Shown piece by piece: positions 1 to 8,927 of a DNA stretch of 64,000 nucleotides (positions within the stretch are counted from its first letter, which is position 1; each line of letters begins with the position of its first letter). The notes below the pieces were generated by a model that was not told the DNA's origin, did no database searches, and worked only from the letters and a program-made list of their open reading frames with translations. The position numbers were made by a program, and so were the translations under genes. Source of the stretch: Candidatus Desulfosporosinus nitrosoreducens (GTDB lineage: Bacteria > Bacillota > Desulfitobacteriia > Desulfitobacteriales > Desulfitobacteriaceae); NCBI RefSeq assembly GCF_030954495.1, contig NZ_JAVHUW010000067.1, positions 52,338 to 116,337 on the forward strand, given 5' to 3'.

Positions 1-1110
1 CGTCCCCGTCCAAATCATAATTAAACGTGTATCGCGCAAAAGCCTCTCTACAGGGAATACATTCGTATAACCAATACCGCCCATTATTTGCATGGCGTCA
101 TTGACTACGGCCCAGGCTGTCTCCGTGGCAAATTTCTTAGCTTCAGAAACCAGGCGCCGGGCTTGGGCCGAAGGAACTCCGCAATCAACGGCTTGGGCGG
201 CCGCATAAACCAGAGCGCGAGCGGCATCTAAGCGTGTGACAGAATCGGCAACCTTGAAACTCACCGCTTGAAAGTCTTTAATCACATGCCCAAAGGCCTT
301 GCGTTTCGTACTATACACCGTGGCAACCTCAAGGGCGGCCCGCGCCATCCCTAAAGCGCCTGCCGCACTCGTCATGCGCTCCGGAATCATCATTTGATAA
401 AAAATTTCCGAGGCGCCGTTTTCCTGGCCTAAAAGATTTTCCTTGGGTATCCTTACGTCTTTAAAAACAACCCTTCCCGCGCCTCCGCCGCGTGTACCCA
501 TGAGACCATAGACATGTCCGATTTCCACACCCGGCCCTCTCTCTACGATGAAAGCACTCATACTTTCGTGAGCTTTGCCCTCCGGATTTGTTTTAGCATA
601 AACCATAAAATAATCGGCACCTTCAGCGCCAACGACAAAACGTTTTTGTCCGTTAAGTATGTAAGCATCGCCATCTTTCTGGGCTACGGTTGTAGCTCCG
701 AAAAAATCCGATCCCCCTCGCGGTTCCGTCAAAGCTTCCGCTGTATAAAGTTTTCCCGCCAGGGTTGGTTTTAAATAGCGCTGCTTGAGATCTTCCGAGC
801 CAAACCGGGAGATTGCCTCTCCCACAATTGAGGGCAAAGAATAAAGGCAGGCCAGGCTCGTTCCCAAAACTCCGATTTCTTCTAAAACCGCTGTCTCATC
901 AGCCCAGCTCAAGCCCCTGCCGCCGTACTCCGGGGCAAAACGCAAACCCAACAAATTAGCGGCTCCCAGGTCTTGAAGATACTCTACCGGGTAGACAACC
1001 TTCTCCGCATCCATGTCCAATATCAGTTGCTTAGAAACCTTGTTTTTTACAAAATCGGCTGCTTCCTTTTGCAGCTCAATTTGAGATTCCGACAAAAGAA
1101 AATCAAACAT
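1..1110 (-). CDS. Acyl-CoA dehydrogenase, C-terminus cut by window edge
   Basis: This is a FAD-dependent acyl-CoA dehydrogenase, which makes the trans-2-enoyl-CoA and passes electrons to ETF. The frame is open from an ATG at 1110 to base 1, about 370 residues. Family landmarks are in order: the N-terminal helical domain with GLRFAPEYGGRGLSW, the FAD/substrate region TAEALTEPRGGSDF, the middle beta domain, and the C-terminal MQIMGGIGYTNVFPVERLLR followed by RDTRLIMIWTGT. The usual T(S/N)E continuation and about 20 residues lie outside the window. A purine-rich GGAGGAAAAAGGA precedes the ATG. It lies 42 bp downstream of the MerR-family gene on the same strand, so the two probably form one operon. 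Acyl chain specificity cannot be read from the sequence. Confidence 0.95.
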   Translation of the reverse strand, partial: MFDFLLSESQIELQKEAADFVKNKVSKQLILDMDAEKVVYPVEYLQDLGAANLLGLRFAPEYGGRGLSWADETAVLEEIGVLGTSLACLYSLPSIVGEAISRFGSEDLKQRYLKPTLAGKLYTAEALTEPRGGSDFFGATTVAQKDGDAYILNGQKRFVVGAEGADYFMVYAKTNPEGKAHESMSAFIVERGPGVEIGHVYGLMGTRGGGAGRVVFKDVRIPKENLLGQENGASEIFYQMMIPERMTSAAGALGMARAALEVATVYSTKRKAFGHVIKDFQAVSFKVADSVTRLDAARALVYAAAQAVDCGVPSAQARRLVSEAKKFATETAWAVVNDAMQIMGGIGYTNVFPVERLLRDTRLIMIWTGT

Positions 1111-1152
1111 TCCTTTTTCCTCCTTAGATTTAACGTTCCCCAAATACGCACT

Positions 1153-1551
1153 TTAGGCCTTCCCTTCATTGCGTCTTTTCAATAACTCCTTGAACTGGTG
1201 ATGATAATCCAACAGCTCTTCTTTTAGAAGGGTCAGCTCCAGAATCTTTTCATCTAATTCCTGCAAACGTTTTTCTCCGTAGGCAATTGCTCTTTCCAGC
1301 TGAAGCCCTTCCGTGCGATCCACATCATAAAGCTCAATCATTTCTTTAATTTCGCTAAGAGAAAATCCTAAACGCTTGCCGCGGAGAATTAGCGTTAAAC
1401 GTGCCCTTTCCCGGGGCCCATATAATCTTACGCTCAGCTTTTCATGACAGAGCGGTTGGATTAAACCAACCTCTTCATAATAGCGAATCGTTCTTGGGGT
1501 AAGCAAAAGCTCTTTTGCTAACTCTGAAATGCTCATCAAGGAGTTTTCCAT
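1153..1551 (-). CDS. MerR-family transcriptional regulator, LiuR-like
   Basis: A small DNA-binding regulator of about 132 residues. The N-terminal winged helix-turn-helix reads SISELAKELLLTPRTIRYYE, followed by the wing and the stretch LILRGKRLGFSLSEIKEMI. That stretch is characteristic of the LiuR-type MerR proteins that control branched-chain or fatty acyl-CoA degradation genes. A C-terminal coiled coil (about residues 80-125) would make the dimer, and no metal-binding cysteines are seen. A GTG at 1566 sits right against its possible ribosome site, so I prefer the ATG at 1551. It precedes the acyl-CoA dehydrogenase gene on the same strand, and a matching palindrome lies upstream at 1710-1725. 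The link to acyl-CoA sensing is inference from family and context. Confidence 0.88.
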   Translation of the reverse strand: MENSLMSISELAKELLLTPRTIRYYEEVGLIQPLCHEKLSVRLYGPRERARLTLILRGKRLGFSLSEIKEMIELYDVDRTEGLQLERAIAYGEKRLQELDEKILELTLLKEELLDYHHQFKELLKRRNEGKA

Positions 1552-1596
1552 TGCTTTAAAAACCACTTCCTTTCCGGACTATAAGGCTGCAGCGGT

Positions 1597-1665
1597 TTAT
1601 CCGCTGACTAATCTGCTCTAAGCCTCCCGCTTCGGCAAGCGGTGAGTTAAGAGCGGCTAAGATTT
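1597..1665 (+). repeat. Dispersed structured repeat, shortened copy 1
   Basis: This segment is a reverse-complement match to the distal part of the repeats at 27481-27612 and 44682-44808. It keeps the hairpin built around CCGCTTCGGCAAGCGG. Compared with the long copies, it lacks the segment between two CTAAG pentamers, as if lost by recombination between short direct repeats, and it also lacks the second hairpin. It sits between the divergent merR gene and the hydrogenase operon. Confidence 0.75.
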
Positions 1666-1709
1666 AACACGAAACTTTAGCTCTAATATTAAAAATATTC
1701 TGTCACCAG

Positions 1710-1725
1710 TTAACGTAAACGTCAA
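1710..1725 (-). promoter_or_regulatory. Putative MerR/LiuR operator and -35 region
   Basis: The 16-bp near-palindrome TTAACGTAAACGTCAA has half sites TTAACGT and ACGTCAA that match at six of seven positions. Read on the minus strand it begins with TTGACG. A weak AATATT -10-like hexamer follows about 20 bp later, the long spacer expected of MerR-activated promoters. The ACGT-based palindrome resembles sites described for LiuR regulators. It would drive the merR-acyl-CoA dehydrogenase operon. This is inferred from pattern only. Confidence 0.55.
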
Positions 1726-1812
1726 GCATTTTTTGTTAAACTTTTATAGCTATACGTAAATTTTTTTACACTGGGTATTCTAAACATATGTACTAATTGA
1801 AGGAGGATTCCT

Positions 1813-2322
1813 ATGTGTGATAGCCCTTCCCTCTCTAATCCTTATCAACAGTTGGATCGTTACATCGACAATCTCCCTTATAAGAAGGAAAATCTGATTG
1901 CAATTCTGCATTACGCTCAACAGCTTTTCGGCTACTTGCCCGACAAGGTTCAGCGGCATATAGCGCAAAAGCTTGATATCCCTTCCGCCAAAGTCTACGG
2001 AGTTGTGAGCTTCTATTCCTTTTTTACCATGAAACCCCGGGGGAAACATGTTGTCAATGTCTGTATGGGTACCGCCTGTTTTGTGCGCGGCTCGGAGAAA
2101 CTACAGAAAGAGTTGGAAAAACAGCTCGGAATTAAAACCGGACAAACTACTCAAGATGAGCTGTTTTCTTTAGATTCCCTGCGCTGTATAGGGGCCTGCG
2201 GCCTCGCCCCGGTGATGATGGTGGACGGCAAGGTGCACGGACGTCTTCATACCTCTGAAGAAATCAAGCAGGTTTTAGACCAATACCGTCAGCCCTCAGT
2301 AAAGGAAGGGACACCGTCATGA
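1813..2322 (+). CDS. hydC: NADH-linked [FeFe]-hydrogenase, NuoE-like subunit
   Basis: A 169-residue thioredoxin-fold [2Fe-2S] protein of the NuoE/HndA/HydC family, the small electron-transfer subunit of a soluble multimeric hydrogenase. An N-terminal helical bundle (about 1-70) is followed by the ferredoxin-like domain. The four cluster cysteines appear as C-x4-C in VCMGTACF and C-x3-C in LRCIGACGLAP. The conserved GVVSFYSFF stretch is also present. The start ATG follows a strong AAGGAGGATTCCT ribosome site. Its stop overlaps the next start as ATGA, indicating translational coupling. It should pass electrons between the NuoF-like flavoprotein and the catalytic subunit encoded just downstream. 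Confidence 0.95.
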   Translation: MCDSPSLSNPYQQLDRYIDNLPYKKENLIAILHYAQQLFGYLPDKVQRHIAQKLDIPSAKVYGVVSFYSFFTMKPRGKHVVNVCMGTACFVRGSEKLQKELEKQLGIKTGQTTQDELFSLDSLRCIGACGLAPVMMVDGKVHGRLHTSEEIKQVLDQYRQPSVKEGTPS

Positions 2323-4202
2323 AACTTAAAACAGTTGATGATCTTAACGACCTGAAAAAACAGTCCCAAGCTCTCCTCAACAACCGCCGGGCAGCCCAAC
2401 CAGTCTCGCTCAGTGAAGCCCAAGGCTCGCCAAGACAAATCATGGTCTGTGGCGGGACAGGCTGTCACGCCTCCGACAGTCCTCAGATTGTGGAGCTTCT
2501 GAAGGAAGAAATCAAGAAGCGCGGCTTGTCCGAACAAATCCAGGTGCTCCAAACCGGCTGTTTTGGTTTTTGCGAAAAAGGCCCCATCCTGGAAATTCAC
2601 CCGGATAACGTCCTTTACCTTGAGGTTTCAATTCGGGATGTGGCTGACATTGTCGAAGAGCACTTCGTTCAGGGAAAACTGGTCGAACGCCTTCTTTATC
2701 AAGATCCGAATACGGAAAAACGCATCGCTTCCGATCTTCCCTTTTACCAAAATCAAAAGCGCATAGCTTTGCGCAACTGCAGCTACATTTCCCCGGAAGA
2801 TATCCGGGAATATATAGCGGTCGAGGGATACCAGGCTTTAGCAAAGGTCCTTTTTCAAATGACTCCCGACTCTGTCATTGAAGTGCTGAAAAAAAGCGGC
2901 CTGCGCGGACGAGGCGGCGGAGGATTTCCTACGGGCGCAAAATGGGAACTGACTCGCGGCAACGAGTCCAACCAGCGCTATATTATTTGCAATGCTGACG
3001 AGGGCGACCCCGGAGCCTTTATGGACCGTTCGATTTTAGAAGGAGACCCCCACAGTGTTTTAGAGGCTATGATGATCGCCGGCTCTACCATCGGAGCTTC
3101 TCACGGCTTTATTTACATCCGGGCGGAATATCCCCTTGCCATCCACCGCTTAGAAATTGCCATCAGGCAAGCCCGGCAATACGGCTTACTGGGCAAAGGG
3201 ATTTTAGGCAGTGATTTTTGTTTCGAGGTTGAGATTAAATATGGTGCCGGAGCTTTTGTCTGCGGAGAAGAGACCGCCCTGATCCATTCCATCGAAGGGA
3301 CCCGCGGAGAGCCTTCCGTCAAACCTCCTTTTCCTGCTCAACAGGGACTGTGGGGTAAACCGACTTGCGTTAATAACGTGGAAACTTTGGCCAATATCCC
3401 ACCTCTTATTTTAAGGGGGGCTGATTGGTTTGCAAAAATTGGTACGGAAAAGAGCAAAGGAACAAAGGTATTTGCTTTAGCAGGTAAAGTCAACAATGTC
3501 GGTCTTGTGGAGGTTCCCATGGGAACTACCCTCCGGCAAATCATTTTCGACATAGGAGGCGGAATTAAGCAGCACAAAACTTTCAAAGCAGCTCAAACAG
3601 GAGGGCCGTCGGGAGGGTGTATTCCCACCAAATATCTGGACACTCCGATTGATTACGAATCGCTGATCTCCATCGGCTCCATGATGGGGTCCGGCGGTCT
3701 GATTGTCATGGATGAAAGCGATTGTATGGTGAATATCGCTAAATTCTACTTAGAGTTTACTGTGGACGAATCTTGCGGCCGCTGCACCGCTTGCCGGGTC
3801 GGCACGAAACGACTTCACGAAATCCTGACCAAAATCACCGAAGGCAAGGGATCGCCCGACGACTTGGATCAGCTTGTCAAATTGGGCAAAATCATCAAAG
3901 ATTCTTCCCTCTGCGGACTGGGACAAAGCGCCCCTAATCCCATATTATCTACCATCGAGTATTTCCGGGAGGAATACCTTGCCCATATTGTCGATAAAAC
4001 TTGTCCCGCCGGGGTTTGCAAAAGCCTGCTCAAATATGACATTACCGACAAATGCAAAGGGTGCACCTTATGTTCCCAACACTGTCCTGCCGGCTGTATT
4101 ACAGGCTCACCTAAAGAACTTCATGTCATTGATCAGGAGAAATGCCTGAAGTGCGGGGCATGCTTAGAGAACTGCCGTTTCGGTGCCATCATTCACCATT
4201 AA
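2319..4202 (+). CDS. hydB: NADH-linked [FeFe]-hydrogenase, NuoF-like flavoprotein
   Basis: A 627-residue FMN/NAD(P)H-binding subunit. In order: an N-terminal thioredoxin-like [2Fe-2S] domain (about 40-125, GGTGCHA and QTGCFGFCEKGP); the NuoF core with the glycine-rich nucleotide loop GRGGGGFPTGAKW near 195 and the FMN segment NADEGDPGAFMDRS; the [4Fe-4S] motif SCGRCTACRVG near 490; and a C-terminal two-cluster ferredoxin domain (CKGCTLCSQHCPAGC and CLKCGACLENC). This is the architecture of HydB/HndC in trimeric, potentially electron-bifurcating hydrogenases, where the site couples NAD(H), ferredoxin and H2. Whether the enzyme bifurcates, and whether it prefers NAD or NADP, cannot be decided from sequence alone. 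Confidence 0.96.
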   Translation: MKLKTVDDLNDLKKQSQALLNNRRAAQPVSLSEAQGSPRQIMVCGGTGCHASDSPQIVELLKEEIKKRGLSEQIQVLQTGCFGFCEKGPILEIHPDNVLYLEVSIRDVADIVEEHFVQGKLVERLLYQDPNTEKRIASDLPFYQNQKRIALRNCSYISPEDIREYIAVEGYQALAKVLFQMTPDSVIEVLKKSGLRGRGGGGFPTGAKWELTRGNESNQRYIICNADEGDPGAFMDRSILEGDPHSVLEAMMIAGSTIGASHGFIYIRAEYPLAIHRLEIAIRQARQYGLLGKGILGSDFCFEVEIKYGAGAFVCGEETALIHSIEGTRGEPSVKPPFPAQQGLWGKPTCVNNVETLANIPPLILRGADWFAKIGTEKSKGTKVFALAGKVNNVGLVEVPMGTTLRQIIFDIGGGIKQHKTFKAAQTGGPSGGCIPTKYLDTPIDYESLISIGSMMGSGGLIVMDESDCMVNIAKFYLEFTVDESCGRCTACRVGTKRLHEILTKITEGKGSPDDLDQLVKLGKIIKDSSLCGLGQSAPNPILSTIEYFREEYLAHIVDKTCPAGVCKSLLKYDITDKCKGCTLCSQHCPAGCITGSPKELHVIDQEKCLKCGACLENCRFGAIIHH

Positions 4203-4226
4203 GGTACCCCAAAAGGAGGATTCCAT

Positions 4227-5969
4227 ATGGATGTGCAACTTACTATCAACGACATCCCGCTTGCCGTGCCGGAAGGAATGTCTATTTTAGATGCAGCACG
4301 AACCGTCAATATCGATATACCGACTCTGTGTTACCTCAATCTTCATGAAATGAGAATGAACAACCACATTGCCTCCTGCCGCGTCTGTGTGGTAGAAGTT
4401 GAAGGGCGCCGCAATTTGGCCCCCGCCTGTTCGACTCCCGTATTTAACAACATGGTCGTAAAGACGGATACTCCCCGGGCTATTCAAGCCCGGCGAACTA
4501 TGGTGGAACTGTTGCTGTCCGACCATCCTAAATCCTGCCTGACTTGTGCTAAAAACTTAGATTGTGACCTGCAAGCCCTGGCGGCGGACCTGGGCGTGCG
4601 CAATATTTCTTACGAAGGAGAGGAATCTCAGTTTGAGATCGATAAGTCCAGTTTGGCGATCATTCGCGATCCCAACAAATGCATTCGCTGCCGGCGATGT
4701 GAAACAATGTGCAACGATGTGCAAACTGTGGGGGTGTATTCCGCCGTCGGACGCGGTTTTGAGACTGTGGTCAAAACTGCTTTTGATTTGCCCCTGCATG
4801 AAACCTCGTGTACCTTCTGCGGACAATGTCTTGCCGTCTGCCCTACCGGGGCCTTGATGGAATTGGATCAGGTGGATAAGGTTTGGAAAGCTCTTAATGA
4901 TCCCACGCGCTTCGTTATTGTGGAAACGGCTCCGGCCGTAAGGGTAGCCCTGGGGGAAGGTTTTGGTCTGGAGCCCGGAACCATCGTGACGGGTAAAATG
5001 GTGGCCGCCCTCCGGAGGCTGGGTTTTGACCGCGTCTTTGATACGGAATTCGGGGCAGATGTAACAATTATGGAAGAAGCCACCGAACTTATTCACCGCC
5101 TTAAGCACGGCGGGCGGCTTCCCATCCTGACAAGCTGTTGTCCAGCCTGGGTCAAGTTCTTCGAGCATCAATTTCCCGATCTTTTGGATATACCGTCGAC
5201 CTGCAAATCCCCCCACGAGATGTTAGGTGTTTTGGCTAAAAGTTATTACGCGGAAACTTATGGCATTGATCCTCAAAAAATCACTGTTGTTTCCATTATG
5301 CCTTGCGTGGCCAAAAAATACGAAGCGGCCCGGCCGGAACTTGGGCAAAGTCCCGTCACCCCGGATGTGGACATCGTCATCACAACCCGGGAGCTGTCGC
5401 GCATGATCCGGGAGGCGGGGATTCACTTTGACCATCTTAAGGACGAAGAATTTGACCATCCTCTGGGAGAATCCACAGGTGCGGCCGTGGTATTCGGCAC
5501 CACCGGAGGAGTTATCGAAGCCGCTTTGCGCACGGCTTATGAATGGTTGACAGGAAAGCCGCTGGAAAATGTCGAATTTGAAAATCTGCGCGGTATGGAT
5601 GGCATAAAAGAAGCTCTGATCCCTATCGAAGGAAAGGACTTCAAAATAGCCGTAACCCACGGCTTAGGCAATGCCCGAACAATTCTCGAAAAAATCCAAG
5701 CGGGAGACGCCCATTATGACGCCATAGAAATCATGGCCTGCCCCGGAGGATGTATCGGCGGAGGCGGCCAACCCTATCACCATGGAAATGTGGAAATCCT
5801 CAAAGCCCGGGCTGCAGCCATTTATAAAGAGGATCGTGCCAAACCCCTCCGCAAATCGCACGAAAATCCTGCCGTTATTGCTCTCTACAAAGATTACATC
5901 GGAGAGCCTTACGGCGAGAGGGCCCACAAATTGCTTCATACCAGCTTTACACAACGCCCTAAAATATGA
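4227..5969 (+). CDS. hydA: [FeFe]-hydrogenase catalytic subunit
   Basis: A 580-residue H2-producing/consuming subunit with a full relay. It has an N-terminal plant-type [2Fe-2S] domain (C35, C51, C54, C68), a His-Cys3 [4Fe-4S] site (H100, C104, C107, C113), and a two-cluster ferredoxin domain (C152-C162 and C195-C205). The H-cluster domain carries all three signatures: TSCCPAW (C304, C305), MPCVAKKYE (C360) and MACPGGCIGGGGQP (C505, C509). No key residue is missing. A GGAGG site precedes the ATG, 24 bp after the NuoF-like gene. With the two upstream subunits it fits the trimeric group A3-type layout. HydEFG maturases are not in this window and must be encoded elsewhere. Confidence 0.97.
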   Translation: MDVQLTINDIPLAVPEGMSILDAARTVNIDIPTLCYLNLHEMRMNNHIASCRVCVVEVEGRRNLAPACSTPVFNNMVVKTDTPRAIQARRTMVELLLSDHPKSCLTCAKNLDCDLQALAADLGVRNISYEGEESQFEIDKSSLAIIRDPNKCIRCRRCETMCNDVQTVGVYSAVGRGFETVVKTAFDLPLHETSCTFCGQCLAVCPTGALMELDQVDKVWKALNDPTRFVIVETAPAVRVALGEGFGLEPGTIVTGKMVAALRRLGFDRVFDTEFGADVTIMEEATELIHRLKHGGRLPILTSCCPAWVKFFEHQFPDLLDIPSTCKSPHEMLGVLAKSYYAETYGIDPQKITVVSIMPCVAKKYEAARPELGQSPVTPDVDIVITTRELSRMIREAGIHFDHLKDEEFDHPLGESTGAAVVFGTTGGVIEAALRTAYEWLTGKPLENVEFENLRGMDGIKEALIPIEGKDFKIAVTHGLGNARTILEKIQAGDAHYDAIEIMACPGGCIGGGGQPYHHGNVEILKARAAAIYKEDRAKPLRKSHENPAVIALYKDYIGEPYGERAHKLLHTSFTQRPKI

Positions 5970-6106
5970 TGCTCCTGCCAACCTGGAAAAAGAACCATTG
6001 AACACGTTTTAAAATGTCGGCAGCCTTTAGGCGCACCCCGTTTTATTAGCCTGATTCGCCTAATAGACGATGACTATGCTACAATATTAGGAACGAATAC
6101 TCTCAA

Positions 6107-6910
6107 ATGGGGGACATGATGGAACACGAATTTTCGAGGACAGAACTTTTAATAGGGCCTGACGGTTTAGAAACACTGCGCAGCTGCACCGTTATCATTT
6201 TCGGAATAGGAGGAGTCGGCTCCTATACCGTAGAAGCATTGGCCCGCGCCGCCATAGGCCATTTAATCCTGGTCGATTTTGACGAGGTCAGCATTTCCAA
6301 TCTTAACCGTCAAATCCACGCACTCCACACTACCCTCGGTGAAGCCAAGGTGGAAGTTATGCGGCGCCGGATCATGGAGATTAATCCCCGGGCCCGAGTG
6401 GAAACTTACAAAGAATTTCTTTCCGCGGAGAATGTTAACCAATTCCTGGAGCAAAAGCTTGATTACGTCGTCGATGCTATTGACACCGTTTCCAGTAAAG
6501 TGCTTTTGGCTAAAGAATGTCTGGCGCGAAAGCTCCCTTTGCTCTCAAGTATGGGAGCGGGCAACCGTCTGACCGCGGAAGGCTTCAGAGTCAGCGACAT
6601 TTCTAAAACGAGTGGGGACCCTCTTGCTAAAACCATGCGCAAACTTCTGCGGCAGGAAGGAATCAGCAAAGGCATCAAGGTTGTTTCCAGCCCGGAGCCT
6701 CCTCTGACTCCTCTTTCTTCCCCGGCTCAGTCTATGCATCCAGCCGCTGATACGGCTGATTCAGCTTCGGCTCCTGTAGTTTCCGGCCTTTCCGAAGGAA
6801 ACATAACCACGGCAGCCAAACGGCAAACGCCGGGAAGTATTTCTTTTGTTCCCTCAGTCGTCGGGCTCCTCATAGCCGGTGAGGTTGTCCGAGACCTTTT
6901 AAGGGGATAG
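6107..6910 (+). CDS. tcdA: tRNA threonylcarbamoyladenosine dehydratase (TcdA-like)
   Basis: An E1-like ATP-dependent enzyme of the ThiF/HesA/MoeB superfamily, closest to TcdA/CsdL/YgdL, which cyclises t6A at position 37 of tRNAs. The Rossmann ATP-binding loop GIGGVGSYTVEALAR is near residue 32, with FDEVSISNLNRQ after it and VDAIDTVSSK at about 122. The C-terminal PGSISFVPSVVGLLIAGEV matches the TcdA signature. A low-complexity Ser/Ala/Pro stretch lies at about 195-240, longer than usual. The start is ambiguous between ATGs at 6107, 6116 and 6119. It appears monocistronic, with a strong hairpin terminator downstream. Confidence 0.88.
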   Translation: MGDMMEHEFSRTELLIGPDGLETLRSCTVIIFGIGGVGSYTVEALARAAIGHLILVDFDEVSISNLNRQIHALHTTLGEAKVEVMRRRIMEINPRARVETYKEFLSAENVNQFLEQKLDYVVDAIDTVSSKVLLAKECLARKLPLLSSMGAGNRLTAEGFRVSDISKTSGDPLAKTMRKLLRQEGISKGIKVVSSPEPPLTPLSSPAQSMHPAADTADSASAPVVSGLSEGNITTAAKRQTPGSISFVPSVVGLLIAGEVVRDLLRG

Positions 6911-6953
6911 GGTCAGGGATAACAAACCAAATTTGATTTCTAATAGTAATTGA

Positions 6954-7012
6954 AATAAGTATAAAGACGGGGACTAAGCTGCCAGGCTTTAGTCCCCGTC
7001 TTTATACTTATT
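6954..7012. terminator. Bidirectional intrinsic terminator
   Basis: A perfect 24-bp stem runs from 6954-6977 to 6989-7012. Its GC-rich core is GACGGGGACTAA, and AT-rich arm ends give T-tracts in both directions. It lies between the convergent tcdA and DUF5317 genes and would end both transcripts. Confidence 0.9.
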
Positions 7013-7014
7013 TA

Positions 7015-7578
7015 TTAAGCTTTAATCTCTGGTTCATCCACTGTTCGTATCTTTTTCATTGTCCTGAATACTAAAATAAAGCAACCTAAATCAATGCTAC
7101 AATCTCCCAAGCTAAAGACTTGTTTTTGCAGCCCCGGAATTGCTAAATAGAATCGATCCGCTAAGACCGCCAGATGAGTCGTTGCGCTCAGCAAACCGTG
7201 AGTGCCTTGTCCGCTTGATAATGACTCGCGAGCGGACTCCGGCAGAAAAAACGGATCAACCGGCATGATCCCTCCGTTTAAACTAATAACCAGTGTGTTC
7301 AGCAAAACTCCCAGTGTAATCCACCGCATACCAGATAACTTGCTATTGCACAGGGTGAAGATTAAGAGCAGGAAGTAGGACCCCGTATCCAGGATTGGGC
7401 CAAACCAATTGGGGCCTATTGTAATATTTTTGACAGCCGTCCAATAAACTGCTCCCTGTATCAATAAGGCCAGGGGAACAAGCCAAAATCCTCGCAGCTC
7501 CAACTCACCTAAGCGGCCCAGTTTTCCTCCGCTAACAACGCCCACAATCAATGCTAAAATTAAAGTTTCTACAAGCAT
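7015..7578 (-). CDS. DUF5317-type integral membrane protein
   Basis: A 187-residue polytopic membrane protein with about five hydrophobic segments. The N-terminal pattern of ETLILALIVGVVSGGKLGRL followed by ELRGFWLVPLALLIQ is typical of the DUF5317 family, whose function is unknown. It is encoded 22 bp downstream of the HD-GYP gene and probably shares its transcript, so a role in a c-di-GMP-linked membrane process is possible but unproven. Confidence 0.75.
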   Translation of the reverse strand: MLVETLILALIVGVVSGGKLGRLGELELRGFWLVPLALLIQGAVYWTAVKNITIGPNWFGPILDTGSYFLLLIFTLCNSKLSGMRWITLGVLLNTLVISLNGGIMPVDPFFLPESARESLSSGQGTHGLLSATTHLAVLADRFYLAIPGLQKQVFSLGDCSIDLGCFILVFRTMKKIRTVDEPEIKA

Positions 7579-7600
7579 GCTTACCTCATATTCCCTTGCC

Positions 7601-8890
7601 TTAATAGGATGAAGCGATTGGCATTGGCCCGGTATTGCTCATCTGGGATGTGAATTCGGACGTGACTACTTTGCAGAAGACCTCGACTAATTCGGGGTCC
7701 AATTGCGACCCGGCTACTCTTTTGAGTTCCTTTACCGCTTCCTCATGAGTCTTACTTTGACGATAGCTTCGATTAGACGTAATCGCATCATAGGTATCAG
7801 CCACGGCAATGATCCGAGCTTCTAAAGGGATTTCCTCCCTACTGATTCTATCCGGATAACCATTCCCATCGTAACGCTCGTGATGATGACGTACTATTTG
7901 TCCGATATCAAACAGGAATTTGATGTTCTTGATAATTGTTTGCCCCATAACCGGATGACTACGAATAATTTTCCATTCCGGGTCCATTAATTTTCCTTCT
8001 TTATTTAGAATACTTTCGCTCACCCCAATTTTACCAACATCATGTAAAACGGCGGCATATTTAAGAAACTCAATCTTATCTTCGCTCATTTCAAGTCCTT
8101 CTGCAATAGCAACCGCCAATTTGCCAACTCTCGCAGAATGTCCACTGGTGTACGTATCTTTCGCTTCAAGTGCTTGAACTAAAGCTTCGACCGTATTGAG
8201 ATAATTTTCTCTCATGTCAACATAAAGCTGGAAAGCATGACGTGAAAGCAAAAGAGGAACGAAAAGCAACAGCAGTCCTGCCGGACCATAATTGTTATAA
8301 ATCAAGGCCATTAGTAAACCCAAGGGAGCTAAAGCCATAAAATTCGGCACAGCCCATTTAATATTGCTAACCCAAATAGACCATGGTGATTTACGCTGCA
8401 TCGTTCCCAGAGCTATAGTTACTATACTCATATTTGTTATCATGTATATCAACGCAACAGCAAAATAAATTGTGATCCAATATAAATCTAATTGAAACAC
8501 CCTGCCTCTAGTAAATCCAATTATAGAGTACGATAAAGCTAATGAAAGCACAAATTGCGAGGCATTAAAGATCCGCTTAAAAATTGGTTCTCCGGCAACC
8601 ACTTTCCCAAATACTAGAAGCCCACCTAAAGCAACAACTGATAACGAAACTCCTAGCGGGAACAAAACCCCTGCTGAAATAAAAACAGCGTAGCTTACGG
8701 TTACATATCCGCCTTTTGGCAAAGCTACCGGCATGGATTCACTTATAATTGCCAGAATGCCAAAAATAAGGAGGCCAACCAATATTGTCCTATTCCATTT
8801 GATTTGAAAAACCGCTAAAACCCAAATCGTTAAAGCCATAGCGGTTATAAGGTAAAAAATTGGTCGAAATTCCTTTGACAAGGTTTTCAT
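7601..8890 (-). CDS. Membrane HD-GYP domain protein (putative c-di-GMP phosphodiesterase)
   Basis: A 429-residue protein with seven or eight hydrophobic helices in the first 210 residues and a cytoplasmic HD-GYP domain. Diagnostic motifs are GHSARVGKLA, the metal-binding HDVGKIG, and the HHHERYDGNGYP signature that contains the GYP triad. HD-GYP domains hydrolyse cyclic di-GMP to pGpG or GMP. The membrane part resembles the sensory module common in clostridial HD-GYP proteins and may sense an unknown signal. The preceding 24-residue peptide gene and the following DUF5317 gene are on the same strand. Confidence 0.9.
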   Translation of the reverse strand: MKTLSKEFRPIFYLITAMALTIWVLAVFQIKWNRTILVGLLIFGILAIISESMPVALPKGGYVTVSYAVFISAGVLFPLGVSLSVVALGGLLVFGKVVAGEPIFKRIFNASQFVLSLALSYSIIGFTRGRVFQLDLYWITIYFAVALIYMITNMSIVTIALGTMQRKSPWSIWVSNIKWAVPNFMALAPLGLLMALIYNNYGPAGLLLLFVPLLLSRHAFQLYVDMRENYLNTVEALVQALEAKDTYTSGHSARVGKLAVAIAEGLEMSEDKIEFLKYAAVLHDVGKIGVSESILNKEGKLMDPEWKIIRSHPVMGQTIIKNIKFLFDIGQIVRHHHERYDGNGYPDRISREEIPLEARIIAVADTYDAITSNRSYRQSKTHEEAVKELKRVAGSQLDPELVEVFCKVVTSEFTSQMSNTGPMPIASSY

Positions 8891-8927
8891 TCGGCACCTC
8901 GTAATTTATTGGCCGACCATAGAACAA

